A DNA stretch of 64,000 nt. Source: Planctomycetaceae bacterium. Its GTDB lineage: Bacteria > Planctomycetota > Planctomycetia > Planctomycetales > Planctomycetaceae. Position 1 is the stretch's first letter. Every line of letters begins with the position of its first letter. A program made the translations under genes and the position numbers. This document shows positions 21,061 through 30,827 of this stretch, piece by piece. The stretch lies in NCBI GenBank assembly GCA_041398785.1, contig JAWKUA010000023.1:53848-117847 (forward strand), read 5' to 3'. The notes under the pieces are model-generated. The model did not search any database and was not told the DNA's origin. It saw only the letters and a list, made by a program, of their open reading frames with translations.

Positions 21061-22287
21061 ATGAAGCCTCGAATCCTGTACATCACGCATCGCGTTCCGT
21101 GGCCGCCCGACCGAGGCGACCGGATTCGCACATGGAACATCCTGAAATTCCTGGCATCCGGTGCCGACGTCGATCTGGCGTGCCTTGCCGACGAACCGGT
21201 AACTTCGGAAACGCGTCGCGCGCTGCAGGGTGTTACCCGACAACTTGCCATCATTCCGCATTCCGGAGTCCTGCGATACGTTCGCGGAGCCGTGTCGCTG
21301 TTAAAGGGCCGAACGGTCACGGAAGGACTTTTTTCGAATGCCCAACTGCGGCTGGTCATCGACGACTGGACCAGGCACACGGCATACGACGCGGCGATCA
21401 GCTCTTCCTCGGGAGTCGCCGGCTACGCGCTTCCGCCGGTGGCGCGCATCAAAGGTCACGTCTGGGTGGATCTGATCGACGTCGACAGCCAGAAGTGGCT
21501 CGACTATGCCGCTTCCGCTTCATTTCCCCGGTCGCTGATTTATCGCACGGAAGGTCGGCGGCTGCGAAGTCTGGAAACGCGTCTTGCCGGCCAGGCAGAC
21601 CGATTACTGGTCGTCAGTGAAGCCGAACGGCAACTGTTCTCGGACTTCTGCCCGAATGCTCCCGTGCAGGCGGTCGGCAACGGAGTCGACATCGAATACT
21701 TCGCCGCGGCGCCGGGAACTGCCGCGGAACCGCATAGCTGCGTGTTTGTCGGCGTGATGAACTATCTGCCGAACGTCGATGCCGTGAGGTGGTTCGCAAA
21801 GGACGTCTGGCCTGCGATTCGTCAGCGGTTTCCCGATGCCCGCTTCAACATCGTCGGCAAGTCTCCGTCTTCCGAGGTTCGCGAATTGAGCCGCCTGCCG
21901 GGAATTCATGTGACCGGAGCCGTGGACGACGTTCGCCCGTGGCTGCACCAGGCGAACTGCGTCGTCGTGCCCCTGCGGATTGCTCGCGGTGTTCAAAACA
22001 AGGTGCTGGAAGCGATGGCCTGCGGTCGCCCGGTTGTCTGTTCCCCGGCGCCATTGAAAGGTCTGGGAGCCGAACCGGGACTTCACCTGCTGCGAGCGGA
22101 CACGTCGGACGATTGGGTTTCGGAAGTCAGCCGCGTGTTCGAAGACCGGACGCTGGCCGCTGATCTGGGAATCGCGGCCGACGCCTGGGTGCAACTGAAT
22201 CATCGCTGGGAAAACAGCCTGCACGCGCTGACGGAACTGTTCGACGGCAGCCGCAGTTCGATCCCGCACGGACTGGAGACCATCTGA
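21061..22287 (+). CDS. Glycosyltransferase, TIGR03087-like (exosortase-associated)
   Basis: A 408-residue GT4-type glycosyltransferase with two Rossmann-like domains. The N-terminus MKPRILYITHRVPWPPDRGDR closely follows the sugar transferase family linked to PEP-CTERM/exosortase polysaccharide loci. The C-terminal half has the donor-site features VFVGVMNYLPNVDAVRWF and QNKVLEAMACGRPVVCS. It transfers an NDP-sugar to a growing oligosaccharide on the cytoplasmic face. Its stop codon shares one base with the start of the O-antigen-ligase-like gene, indicating translational coupling. Confidence 0.9.
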   Translation: MKPRILYITHRVPWPPDRGDRIRTWNILKFLASGADVDLACLADEPVTSETRRALQGVTRQLAIIPHSGVLRYVRGAVSLLKGRTVTEGLFSNAQLRLVIDDWTRHTAYDAAISSSSGVAGYALPPVARIKGHVWVDLIDVDSQKWLDYAASASFPRSLIYRTEGRRLRSLETRLAGQADRLLVVSEAERQLFSDFCPNAPVQAVGNGVDIEYFAAAPGTAAEPHSCVFVGVMNYLPNVDAVRWFAKDVWPAIRQRFPDARFNIVGKSPSSEVRELSRLPGIHVTGAVDDVRPWLHQANCVVVPLRIARGVQNKVLEAMACGRPVVCSPAPLKGLGAEPGLHLLRADTSDDWVSEVSRVFEDRTLAADLGIAADAWVQLNHRWENSLHALTELFDGSRSSIPHGLETI

Positions 22288-23654
22288 TGAAGGGCCTCAT
22301 CTTTACCTGGCTGATCACCTTCCTGGGAGTCGGCGGCAGTATCGTGTCGCCCTTCTACGGATTCCTGGCGTATGTGGCTCTGGCGCTGCTGCGCCCGGAA
22401 TTCATGTGGGCTCACTCCATTCAGGGCGGACGCTTCAGTCTGATCGTGGCCATGGCCATGCTTTTCAGTTGGGGACTGCGGGGATTCGGAAACTGGAATC
22501 TGGGTCGGGCGAAACCGATCGTCCTGCTGTTCATCGGTTTCTGGATGTGGTCGGTCTTCGGAGCGATCTATGCCGACAGCCAGAGTCATGCGTGGTACTA
22601 CGTTGAACAGATGGCAAAGATCCTGCTGCCGTTTCTGGTCGGCATTACTTCCGTTCGCTCGATTGACGACCTGAAAAAACTGGCGTGGGTGATTGTGCTG
22701 TGTGAAGGGTACGTCTGCTTCGAAATGAATCTGTACTACCTCAGCGGCTTCAATTACCTGTGGGAAATCGGTTTTGGCGGAGTCGATAACAACTCAGCAT
22801 CGATCGGATTCGTCGCGGCTCTGGGCGTGGCATTCTTTCTGTTCCTGAACACGACGAAGCTGTGGCAGCAGGCCGTGATCGGTGCCTGTATGGCCTTCAT
22901 TCTGCACGCGATCTTGTTTTCGTTTTCACGCGGAGCGATGCTGGCAACGGCAATCGGGATCGGCCTCTCCTTCTTCCTGATAAAGAAGACAACGAAACAC
23001 TATGCACTGTTCGCGGTGGGAATCGTCGCTGCCCTGATTCTTGCCGGCCCGGGAGTTCGCGATCGCTTTTTCGAAACGTTCGAAAAGAAGAACGGCCGCC
23101 ATGAAGCATCCGCGCAAAGCCGACTTGACCTTTGGAAAGACTGTTACACGGTTCTGATGCGCGATCCGGTCATGGGTTGCGGCCCGGACCACTGGCCGCT
23201 GCTGGCCCATACATTCGGTTGGTTCAAAGGCAAGGAAGCTCACAGCCTGTGGGTACAGACCGCGACGGAACTGGGTATCCCGGGCATCACAATGTTCGCC
23301 GGATTCTACCTTGTGTGCATTGTCCGCTGCTGGTTCCTGCTGAAGAGGCTGCAGCCCGATGATCCTCCATGGTTCGGCGACTCATGCCGTATGACAATCG
23401 CCTCCCTGATTGGCTTCGGTGTCGCCGCTCAATTCGTCAGCCTGGAAGCACTGGAAGTGCCCTACTACGTCGCACTGCTGGGATCGGGCACTCTGGTGCT
23501 TTACTCGCGACTCGACGCCGAACGAAGCACGAACGAGTCCGACGCCACAGACGATGACAGTTGGTCCGACTGGCGCGACTCGTGCGATGCCGCGCCGGGT
23601 GCAATTGAATGGCAGGACGCCGAAGCACTGGAACCCGTGGCGATCATGAATTGA
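22287..23654 (+). CDS. O-antigen ligase-like membrane protein (exosortase-associated type)
   Basis: 455 residues with about ten to twelve membrane helices and a large periplasmic loop near residues 275-335 that contains AQSRLDLWKDCY and GCGPDHWPLLAHTFG...EAHSLWVQTATELG, the layout of WaaL/RfaL-type ligases and polymerases. The N-terminus (GVGGSIVSPFYGFLAYVALALLRPEFMW) matches the subgroup named putative O-glycosylation ligase in exosortase A loci. It probably joins or polymerises lipid-linked glycan outside the membrane. The C-terminal 50 residues are acidic and soluble. Confidence 0.88.
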   Translation: MKGLIFTWLITFLGVGGSIVSPFYGFLAYVALALLRPEFMWAHSIQGGRFSLIVAMAMLFSWGLRGFGNWNLGRAKPIVLLFIGFWMWSVFGAIYADSQSHAWYYVEQMAKILLPFLVGITSVRSIDDLKKLAWVIVLCEGYVCFEMNLYYLSGFNYLWEIGFGGVDNNSASIGFVAALGVAFFLFLNTTKLWQQAVIGACMAFILHAILFSFSRGAMLATAIGIGLSFFLIKKTTKHYALFAVGIVAALILAGPGVRDRFFETFEKKNGRHEASAQSRLDLWKDCYTVLMRDPVMGCGPDHWPLLAHTFGWFKGKEAHSLWVQTATELGIPGITMFAGFYLVCIVRCWFLLKRLQPDDPPWFGDSCRMTIASLIGFGVAAQFVSLEALEVPYYVALLGSGTLVLYSRLDAERSTNESDATDDDSWSDWRDSCDAAPGAIEWQDAEALEPVAIMN

Positions 23655-23779
23655 GAAAGTCACCGGACTCCATGACGGGCAATTTCGAATCGCCGGAATG
23701 CACAATTGGCGGCCCGCCAAATCGCGAGGAAAGAATTTCCGAAGAACACAGGTCGGCGGGCCAGGCTTAGGAAGTCCAC

Positions 23780-25341
23780 ATGAGTCACAACCCTGAAATC
23801 GCCGTTGGCTACAAACCGGCATCCGTGGCACGAAAGTATTTCACTTTGGCTCTGCTGCTGGCCGGTGTCGTCCTGGGAGCACGTTATGTTCTTCAGGTCG
23901 CCGGCGAAATCGGTGCCGCGGCGCAGAGCGTCTCACGGCCTGTGAATTCCGCAGGTAAGGATCCGACGACCACGCCACTGAGCGGAACGGACGTCAGTGA
24001 GCTTCTGAATCCTCAGGTCCAGGCCCGCGTCGATGCTTTGCTGGCGGAGCGCCAACGGAATCAGGATTCCGCTGCGATCGACATCCCAGGTGAAACGGCC
24101 GTCCCGGCAGACGCTGATTCGAAGGAGTCCCGGCCATTCCCAGAACCGATTCGCCAGGATTCTTCGCTGCATCCGCAGATGATCACCCCTGGCAATTTTG
24201 AATACGTCGGTGCGTTCCGGCCACCACATGTTCAGAAAATGATGTCTCAGTTCGGACACGGCGGCTGGGGAGTGACCTACCGCAGTGACGGCGATCAAAA
24301 CGGGCCAGACGACGGATTCCCCGGTTCTCTTTACCTGGTCGGTTTTATGCGCGACCAGCTCGTCGCGGAAATCAGTATTCCCCGGCCGCGAATCACCAGC
24401 AGCCTTGATGAAATTACCGTCGCCGAAATCCTGCAGCCGTTCGGTGACATCACGGCGGGACTTCAGAAAGCCATCACAGGAGACTCTTCGGAACCGTTTC
24501 AGATCGGCGGAATGCAGGTCGTCGACGGACGGCTGCACTGGACACTCTTCAAATACTACAACGTGGCCGGCCACGATTTTCCTCACACGCCGTGTCTTCG
24601 CTGGACGTCAATGCTGTCAACATCGATGGCCCGTGGCATCTGGGACCGATCGATTCCGGTGACCCGCAGTGGCATTCCTACAAGAACGCGGGCTATATCG
24701 CAGAAATTCCCGATGCACAAGCCCGGCAGTGGTTCGGCGGCCGAAACCTGATGTCCGGACTTCAGATCAGCACCGGGCTGAAATACTCCAGCCAGGGTCC
24801 AGCATTGTATGCCTATGAATTGCCAGAACCCGGCCGCGAACCCGGCAGTAGTCTGGATGCGATCCCTTTGCTGTGGTACTCCCTGCAGCGACCGCTGGCA
24901 GGGCATCATCCGTCTGATCGCTGGACGGGAGCCGCCTGGCTGAGTCTGAGTGGAAAGCAAACCATCGTCATCGCAGGCCGCAAGGCTCACGGCGAAGTCT
25001 ACTATGGCAATCCGCGACCGACAGACTGCTATCCGGACAAAGGCTATCACGGTTCATCGTATGAAGTGCAGATGCTGTTCTACACGCCGGCGGAACTCAT
25101 CGGCGCCGCCAATCGACGCGGGACGGCGACGGAGATCGATCCCTGGTATCGCTGGGACAGCCGGACTCCCGGTGGGGGCATCGACCGCTTCATGTTCAAA
25201 GACTGCGGACGGGATATCGGCGGCCTGACCTATGACCGGCAGAACAATCTGCTGTACATGGTCGAAGTGGACGCCGGCAAGACAAGCCTCGACGAGTGGG
25301 AACCGACTCCGGTGATCCATGTGTTCCGAGTCGTCGAATAG
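23780..25341 (+). CDS. EPS-locus protein of unknown function, one frameshift
   Basis: Not recognised. About 520 residues if one frame change near 24592-24600 is allowed: the first frame reads ...YYNVAGHDFPHTP and the second continues SSLDVNAVNIDGPWHLGPID. A membrane anchor (FTLALLLAGVVLGARYVLQVAG) is near residues 20-41, followed by a disordered linker and a large extracytoplasmic domain rich in Gly, Trp and Tyr that may be a beta-propeller or lectin-like fold (FEYVGAFRPP, GPALYAYELP, GLTYDRQNNLLYMVEVD). The last motif is propeller-blade-like. An 8-bp GGCCCGCC/GGCGGGCC inverted repeat lies in the leader at 23711-23763. Confidence 0.7.
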
Positions 25342-25486
25342 ACACGGCGACGTCTGAGACTTGTGTTCGGCAGCTCGAATCGTGGCCGCTTCGGCGCAAG
25401 CGGCTCGGTCACATCAGTTGTCGGGTGGGTACTGTTCTGTTCCAACCGTGTCGCATTGGCATGACGCCCCGTGAGACGTCTGCCGA

Positions 25487-27145
25487 TTATTTCGGGGTAA
25501 CGACATCCGGGGCAGCAACACCCGTCGTTGTGTACTCGGGCCTGTCCGGCACACATTCACGGATCTCAGCCACCGGTCGACGGATCAGCCGTGCCGGCCG
25601 CAGGGATTCCGGCAGCAGGTAGGTAATTGGTCGCCACGCTGCGGTTGTCTGATGGACACATGTTTTCGAATGCTCCGACAGCCATTTGCAGGATGCCGCG
25701 TTGTCCGGGATGAAGTGTCCGGCAACGGTCGATTCGGGGTTGTTCAGAACATTGATCATCGCGAAGACCGGTGCGGATTCGATGTCGGCACGAGTCAGAC
25801 ACGGTACGCTCCAGCGTTCTGACCGAAGAGAGCCAGGCACGAGTCTCAGGTTGGCCGGTGTCTGAAATGCGTTCAGCGTGCGGATCTCCCGAGCGGTGCG
25901 GTCGTCGGCGACAAAGATAGAATCCGGATGTTCCTTCGCCCAGGACAGAAACTGCCGGGAAACCTCCACATTTTGTCCCCACGGTCCACCCAGACACATC
26001 AGCAGCAGACACAGCCCGACGGTGACGGTTGCCAGAGCGTTTCTCATCCGCCGGTTGTGCAGCGACGGCAGCGCGGCACCGATGACCAGCGCGAGCGGTA
26101 TCGCCAGCGGTTGCCAATAACTGACGGTTCCGGGAAACGGCTTGTAACCGCTCGGTGTGTGTGTCCCAAACGCCATATACAGCCAATAGACCGATGCCGC
26201 CACCAACACTCCCCGCAGGACTTCCGGCATTCGGCGATAACTCAGGAATCCGGTCAACAGCATCATCAGCGGTAGAACCGCATACTGTTTCGAGAATATG
26301 ACATCGCGAACCGGTTGCGTGATGAAAGTCGTGTCAAAACTTCCGTCAGCGGAGTACACACGGCGTTCGTTGGTGTCATTCTGCAGTTGCTGCAGATGCG
26401 TTTTTTCGATCACGTGCAGCCGGTACAACGGGTCGCCCTTCACGATCCACCACGGCAGCGGGTCGAGCAGCAGGAACACGGTACCTCCCAGAACCCACGC
26501 TTTCACAATCCGGCTGCGAAGGCAGGGCACCATGACACCGAGCACACCAAAGAATACAACCACAAAGAACAGCAGCGTCAGGTGGCAGTCGACGGCCAGT
26601 CCCATCAGAACTCCCGCAATCGCGACCCCTGTCATGCCGGGCCGGGTTACGACGCTCCACACGGCGGCCGCCAGCAGTCCGGTCCCCAGAATTCGCGTCG
26701 ATCCGCCTGTTGTGCAATCCAGAACATCACCGGGAAGGACTGCCATCAGCAACATTGCCACGACGGCCAGCCGGTCGTTCTGCGTGACGTGACGGACGGT
26801 CAGCCCGCAGAACAGCATCAGCATGAACGATCCAATCAGTCCCGGGACGGCCGCCGAAAACTCGCTGAAGCCCAGCAGTCTCAGGCTTCCGGCCAGAAGC
26901 AGATTATAGGGCAGCCGCAATTCCCAGTGAGTGGCCGGGATTCTGTCCAGTTCCCAGGCGAACCGAAGATGTTCCAGGTCATCAGCGCCCTGAATTCCTT
27001 CGAAAAGCAAGAACCGGAGTATCCCCCACAATCCCACCGGCAGCAGCCACAGCAGGTATGACATAGTGCTCCGGGGCGCACAGGTCGCAGTGTTGTGGCG
27101 TGGCAGCCGTTCATCACAACCGCTCAATTCAACGTTGTCTGACAT
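25487..27145 (-). CDS. GT39-like multi-pass glycosyltransferase
   Basis: About 552 residues with around ten transmembrane helices. The first periplasmic loop carries an Asp pair (GIQGADDLEHLRF), the position of the catalytic acidic residue in ArnT/PMT-like GT-C enzymes, which use lipid-phosphate-linked sugars. The C-terminal 170 residues form a soluble domain (SIFVADDRTAREIRTLNAF). It is transcribed against the rest of the EPS locus. The start at 27145 (MSDNVELSG) is preferred to 27187; a later ATG (MSYLLWLLPVG) at about 27064 begins directly with the first membrane helix. Confidence 0.78.
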   Translation of the reverse strand: MSDNVELSGCDERLPRHNTATCAPRSTMSYLLWLLPVGLWGILRFLLFEGIQGADDLEHLRFAWELDRIPATHWELRLPYNLLLAGSLRLLGFSEFSAAVPGLIGSFMLMLFCGLTVRHVTQNDRLAVVAMLLMAVLPGDVLDCTTGGSTRILGTGLLAAAVWSVVTRPGMTGVAIAGVLMGLAVDCHLTLLFFVVVFFGVLGVMVPCLRSRIVKAWVLGGTVFLLLDPLPWWIVKGDPLYRLHVIEKTHLQQLQNDTNERRVYSADGSFDTTFITQPVRDVIFSKQYAVLPLMMLLTGFLSYRRMPEVLRGVLVAASVYWLYMAFGTHTPSGYKPFPGTVSYWQPLAIPLALVIGAALPSLHNRRMRNALATVTVGLCLLLMCLGGPWGQNVEVSRQFLSWAKEHPDSIFVADDRTAREIRTLNAFQTPANLRLVPGSLRSERWSVPCLTRADIESAPVFAMINVLNNPESTVAGHFIPDNAASCKWLSEHSKTCVHQTTAAWRPITYLLPESLRPARLIRRPVAEIRECVPDRPEYTTTGVAAPDVVTPK

Positions 27146-27275
27146 GGGAACCTTACTGGAATCCAGGGAATGACTGCCCCGAGGCAAGTTCGCTTCCTAT
27201 GTTTCTGAAACGAAGCCTTCGGAACAGCCTACTTCGCAACAACGCCCACTGCGGCACGAATCGGGAGCGACTCTG

Positions 27276-28307
27276 GTGATCGCCGAAACTGACGCTCTGC
27301 AGCCAATGGATCTTTTGGATATTGCCGTCTTGATTCCCTGTCACAACGAAGCCGCGGCCATCGCGCAGGTCGTGACGGACTTTCGGCAGGCGCTTCCGTC
27401 GGCAACCGTGTTCGTTTACGACAACAACTCAACGGACGATACGGCAGCTGTGGCCGCCGCAGCGGGAGCGATTGTCCGGTCGGAGCCGCGGAAGGGAAAA
27501 GGAAATGTCGTCCGCCGCATGTTTTCCGACATCGAAGCCGACGTCTATGTCATGGTTGACGGTGATGATACGTATGAAGCCGCGGCAGCTCCCGGAATGG
27601 TCCGTGCGCTCATCGAACAGCGGCTGGACATGGTCAACGGCAAACGCGTGACGGAAATCGAGAAGGCGTACCGCACGGGCCATCGCTTCGGCAACTGGAT
27701 GCTGACCACTCTGGTCGGCTTCTGCTTCGGCCGTGAGTTCGATGACATCCTGTCGGGCTTCCGCGTGTTCTCCCGCCGCTTTGTGAAATCATTTCCGGCA
27801 TTGTCCCGCGGCTTTGAAACCGAAACCGAACTGACTGTCCACGCTCTGGAACTGCGACTGCCGGTCGCCGAAGTGGAAACCGCGTACAAGGACCGCCCGG
27901 AAGGAAGCGTCAGCAAGCTGAACACCTATCGCGACGGTCTGCGAATTCTGAAGACGATCATTGTGCTCGCCAAAGAGGAACGACCTCTGGCCTTCTTTTC
28001 CGCGATCTGGGCCGTGCTGGCGATGGTCTCAATCGGACTTGCCATTCCGCTGTTTGTGACCTATTTCGAAACCGGCCTGGTCCCCAGATTTCCGACGGCG
28101 ATTCTGGCGACGGGATGCATGCTGCTGGCGTTTGCCAGTCTGACCTGTGGCCTGGTGCTGGATACCGTCACGCGAGCCCGCCGGGAAATGAAACGACTTG
28201 CCTATCTGCAGATGAAACAACTGCAGGCCACCGGATTCGGTTCCGCGGATTCCCGGTTTCGTGACTGCAGCCGCCGCGGCGCGCCAGCCCGGGCCATGAC
28301 GCGATAG
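27276..28307 (+). CDS. Family 2 glycosyltransferase with membrane tail
   Basis: A 343-residue GT2 enzyme with a GT-A fold: IAVLIPCHNEAAAI, YDNNSTDDT, VMVDGDDTYE (DxD metal site), and SGFRVFSRRF. Two membrane helices near residues 235-290 anchor it, as in dolichyl-phosphate-mannose/polyprenyl-phosphate sugar synthases, which make lipid-linked donors for GT-C enzymes such as the neighbour at 25487. The frame opens with GTG at 27276; ATG at 27306 (MDLLDIAVLIP) is an equally good start. Confidence 0.9.
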   Translation: MIAETDALQPMDLLDIAVLIPCHNEAAAIAQVVTDFRQALPSATVFVYDNNSTDDTAAVAAAAGAIVRSEPRKGKGNVVRRMFSDIEADVYVMVDGDDTYEAAAAPGMVRALIEQRLDMVNGKRVTEIEKAYRTGHRFGNWMLTTLVGFCFGREFDDILSGFRVFSRRFVKSFPALSRGFETETELTVHALELRLPVAEVETAYKDRPEGSVSKLNTYRDGLRILKTIIVLAKEERPLAFFSAIWAVLAMVSIGLAIPLFVTYFETGLVPRFPTAILATGCMLLAFASLTCGLVLDTVTRARREMKRLAYLQMKQLQATGFGSADSRFRDCSRRGAPARAMTR

Positions 28308-28372
28308 GGTCAGGTTCCTGTGACTGTTGAACAATTCGGGCCAGCCTTCATTCACGGAAACCTGCCCTCGTC

Positions 28373-29893
28373 ATGAAACCGCTGAGAGATCTGCTGAAAC
28401 ATTCGTCGATCTACATGATCGGCCAGATCCTGACGCGCATGGCGTCGGTGCTGCTGCTGCCGTTTTATACTCACGTGCTGACAACCGCGGACTACGGAGT
28501 GACCGCGATCCTGGATCTGACGGCCGCCATCCTGTCGACCTTTCTGGCCGGCGGAATGGTCAGCGCGATTACTCGCCACCATTTTGACCAGGACGACGAA
28601 CAGCATCACGATCGAGTCTGGTGGACCGGGATGTCGATGGTCGCCGGCGTCTGTTCGCTGATCTCAGTCGCGTTGTGGACAGCGCGGCACTGGCTGGCCG
28701 ATGTGACACTGGGACCGGAGATTTCCAGCGGAGCATGGTTCTATACGCTGACCATCGTCACGCTGTGGTTCACGGTGCTGGGGATGATCGTGGAAGGCTA
28801 CCTGCGGGTTCGCAAATGGTCCGGCCTGTTTGTCGCGATCTCGCTGGCCCGGCTGACGTTCAACATCGCGCTGAATGTGTGGCTGATGGTCGGACGAAAG
28901 ATGGGCGTCGAAGGACTGTTGATCGGCAACATGGCGGCTACCTTCGTCCACACGTCGGTGCTGTTGGCGATTTTTGTCCGAACGCGGGGCAGCTATGTTT
29001 TCGACACACAGCTTGGTCATCAGATGTTCCGCTTCGCGGCGCCGCTGGTCGTTACCGCTCTGACCAGCATGCTCATGCACGAAGCCGATCGGTACTTCCT
29101 TCGCATCTGGGAGACACTCAGCGAGGTCGGCATTTATTCGCTGGCCCATAAGATCGGATTTGCCGTCAATACGCTGTGCCTGTTGCCGTTTCTTTCCATC
29201 TGGAATGTTGCGATCTACGACATCGAACGGATGCCGGATTCGAAGCAGACGTTCAGTCGCATCTTCGGCTGGTTCACTTCCGGCCTGGGAATTCTGCTGC
29301 TGGGAGCGTCGCTGACAATGCATCCGGTTCTGCCGCTGCTGACGCCGGATGCTTATGGCGAAGCGGCAGATCTGGTTTCCGTGATTCTGCTGGGGTTCTT
29401 CGTCTTCGGCCTGAGCTTCATGTTTCAGGTTCCGTCGATGCTGCGGAAGAATACCAAGCTGATGGTTCCCGGTTCGATCGCCGGCGTCGTAGTCAATGTC
29501 GTCGCGAATGTAATGCTGATACCCATGATCGGTGTCTGGGGAGCTGCGTGGGCCGGTGTTCTGACGTATGCGGCGTTCTCGTTCACAACTCTGGCGTGCT
29601 GCCGCACGGAAATGAAACTGTCCTATCCGTGGAAGTCTTCGCTGGCCGCGTCACTGGGACTCTGCGGTAGCTATGTGGGCGTGCGCTATGGCTGTTTTCC
29701 GTGGATGAACGCGGCGGCACAGATTGTTGTTTCCGTGGCCGTCTGCGCTGCCTGGGGAATCCTTCTGTTCGGCCGTGACGGAATGACATGGTGGCGCTCG
29801 CGCAGAACGAATCAGCAGGCTTCCGGCCGACAGTCTGCGGAGTCTCGCGAAACCTGTGACGTTCACGCCGGGCAGCCGGTGGGCGCTGCGTGA
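28373..29893 (+). CDS. Wzx-type polysaccharide flippase (MOP superfamily)
   Basis: 506 residues with 12-14 hydrophobic segments spread along the whole length. The N-terminus (LLKHSSIYMIGQILTRMASVLLLPFYTHVLTTADYG) is the classic start of O-antigen/exopolysaccharide flippases, which move undecaprenyl-linked repeat units to the periplasmic side. The tail (from about residue 480) is polar. Its position between glycosyltransferase and acyltransferase genes agrees with this role. Confidence 0.9.
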   Translation: MKPLRDLLKHSSIYMIGQILTRMASVLLLPFYTHVLTTADYGVTAILDLTAAILSTFLAGGMVSAITRHHFDQDDEQHHDRVWWTGMSMVAGVCSLISVALWTARHWLADVTLGPEISSGAWFYTLTIVTLWFTVLGMIVEGYLRVRKWSGLFVAISLARLTFNIALNVWLMVGRKMGVEGLLIGNMAATFVHTSVLLAIFVRTRGSYVFDTQLGHQMFRFAAPLVVTALTSMLMHEADRYFLRIWETLSEVGIYSLAHKIGFAVNTLCLLPFLSIWNVAIYDIERMPDSKQTFSRIFGWFTSGLGILLLGASLTMHPVLPLLTPDAYGEAADLVSVILLGFFVFGLSFMFQVPSMLRKNTKLMVPGSIAGVVVNVVANVMLIPMIGVWGAAWAGVLTYAAFSFTTLACCRTEMKLSYPWKSSLAASLGLCGSYVGVRYGCFPWMNAAAQIVVSVAVCAAWGILLFGRDGMTWWRSRRTNQQASGRQSAESRETCDVHAGQPVGAA

Positions 29894-29962
29894 GACATCC
29901 GGGAATTCCGTAATGCGTTTTGCCACCGGTGACAGCGTTACCGGCGTTTGAAAGCAGCATCG

Positions 29963-30589
29963 ATGAAAGCGCTCATTAAACAGACGCTCAGGATTCTAAG
30001 CGGACTTGCCGTTTCGCCGGCGATGCTGCTGTTCCGCCTTCAGGCCGCCTGTGTCGGCAGGGACAGAGCCCTGGCGGGTTGGTCGCAACTGTTCAGCCTG
30101 CTGCCCGGGACCACGGGCGTCTACCTGCGACACGCCTTCTACCGGAATGTTCTGCAGAAGTGTGACACCGATGCGTGGATCGGCTTCGGGACGATCCTGT
30201 CTCACGCCGGCGCTTCAGTGGGCCGTACCGCCTATATTGGCAACTACTGCTCGATTGGAAACGTCACGATCGAAGATGACGTGCTGATTGCATCACACGT
30301 TTCGGTCATGAACGGATGCCAACAGCATCGAACGGATCGCCTGGATATTCCCATTCGCGAGCAGACCGGGGTGTTCCTGCATGTCACCATCGGCCGCGAT
30401 ACCTGGATTGGTGAACGGGCGACGATTGCCGCCAGTGTCGGCCGGCACTGCGTGATCGGTGCGGGAGCCGTGGTTGTGTCGCCGATCCCGGACTATTCGA
30501 TTGCCGTGGGAGTTCCCGCGAAAGTCATCCGTGACCGCCGCGATGACGCGACGACGGTTGAGTTCCCCGCGGCACGACCCACCGGCTGA
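29963..30589 (+). CDS. Left-handed beta-helix acyltransferase
   Basis: 208 residues from the ATG at 29963 (MKALIKQTLRILSG); the TTG at 29948 is less likely. Hexapeptide-repeat turns are visible: IGNYCSIGNVTIEDDVLIAS, then a loop with the CatB/LacA-type histidine region (MNGCQQHRTDRLDIPI), then VTIGRDTWIGERATIAASVGRHCVIGAGAVV and the closing GVPAKVIRD. It probably acetylates a sugar of the exported polymer. The first 45 residues are hydrophobic/basic and may associate with the membrane. Confidence 0.85.
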   Translation: MKALIKQTLRILSGLAVSPAMLLFRLQAACVGRDRALAGWSQLFSLLPGTTGVYLRHAFYRNVLQKCDTDAWIGFGTILSHAGASVGRTAYIGNYCSIGNVTIEDDVLIASHVSVMNGCQQHRTDRLDIPIREQTGVFLHVTIGRDTWIGERATIAASVGRHCVIGAGAVVVSPIPDYSIAVGVPAKVIRDRRDDATTVEFPAARPTG

Positions 30590-30827
30590 ACGTCCGGATG
30601 AACACGGTGCTGACGTTGCCGATTCGCCACATTCAACCAGCATCGTTCCTCGTGGTGCAAACCATGCCGACACGCTGCCGTCCAGCGGGAACTGTCGCCG
30701 TTCAGAATTCTCCACCGGCGTGCTGTCGTGGCAGGTGTTAGAACAACTGTATCGCTCAGGCGAAGCGGCTGGCCGGTTCCGGCCACATCTTCATCGACTT
30801 CGCCGTGACATTCCGGGAGACAACAAG

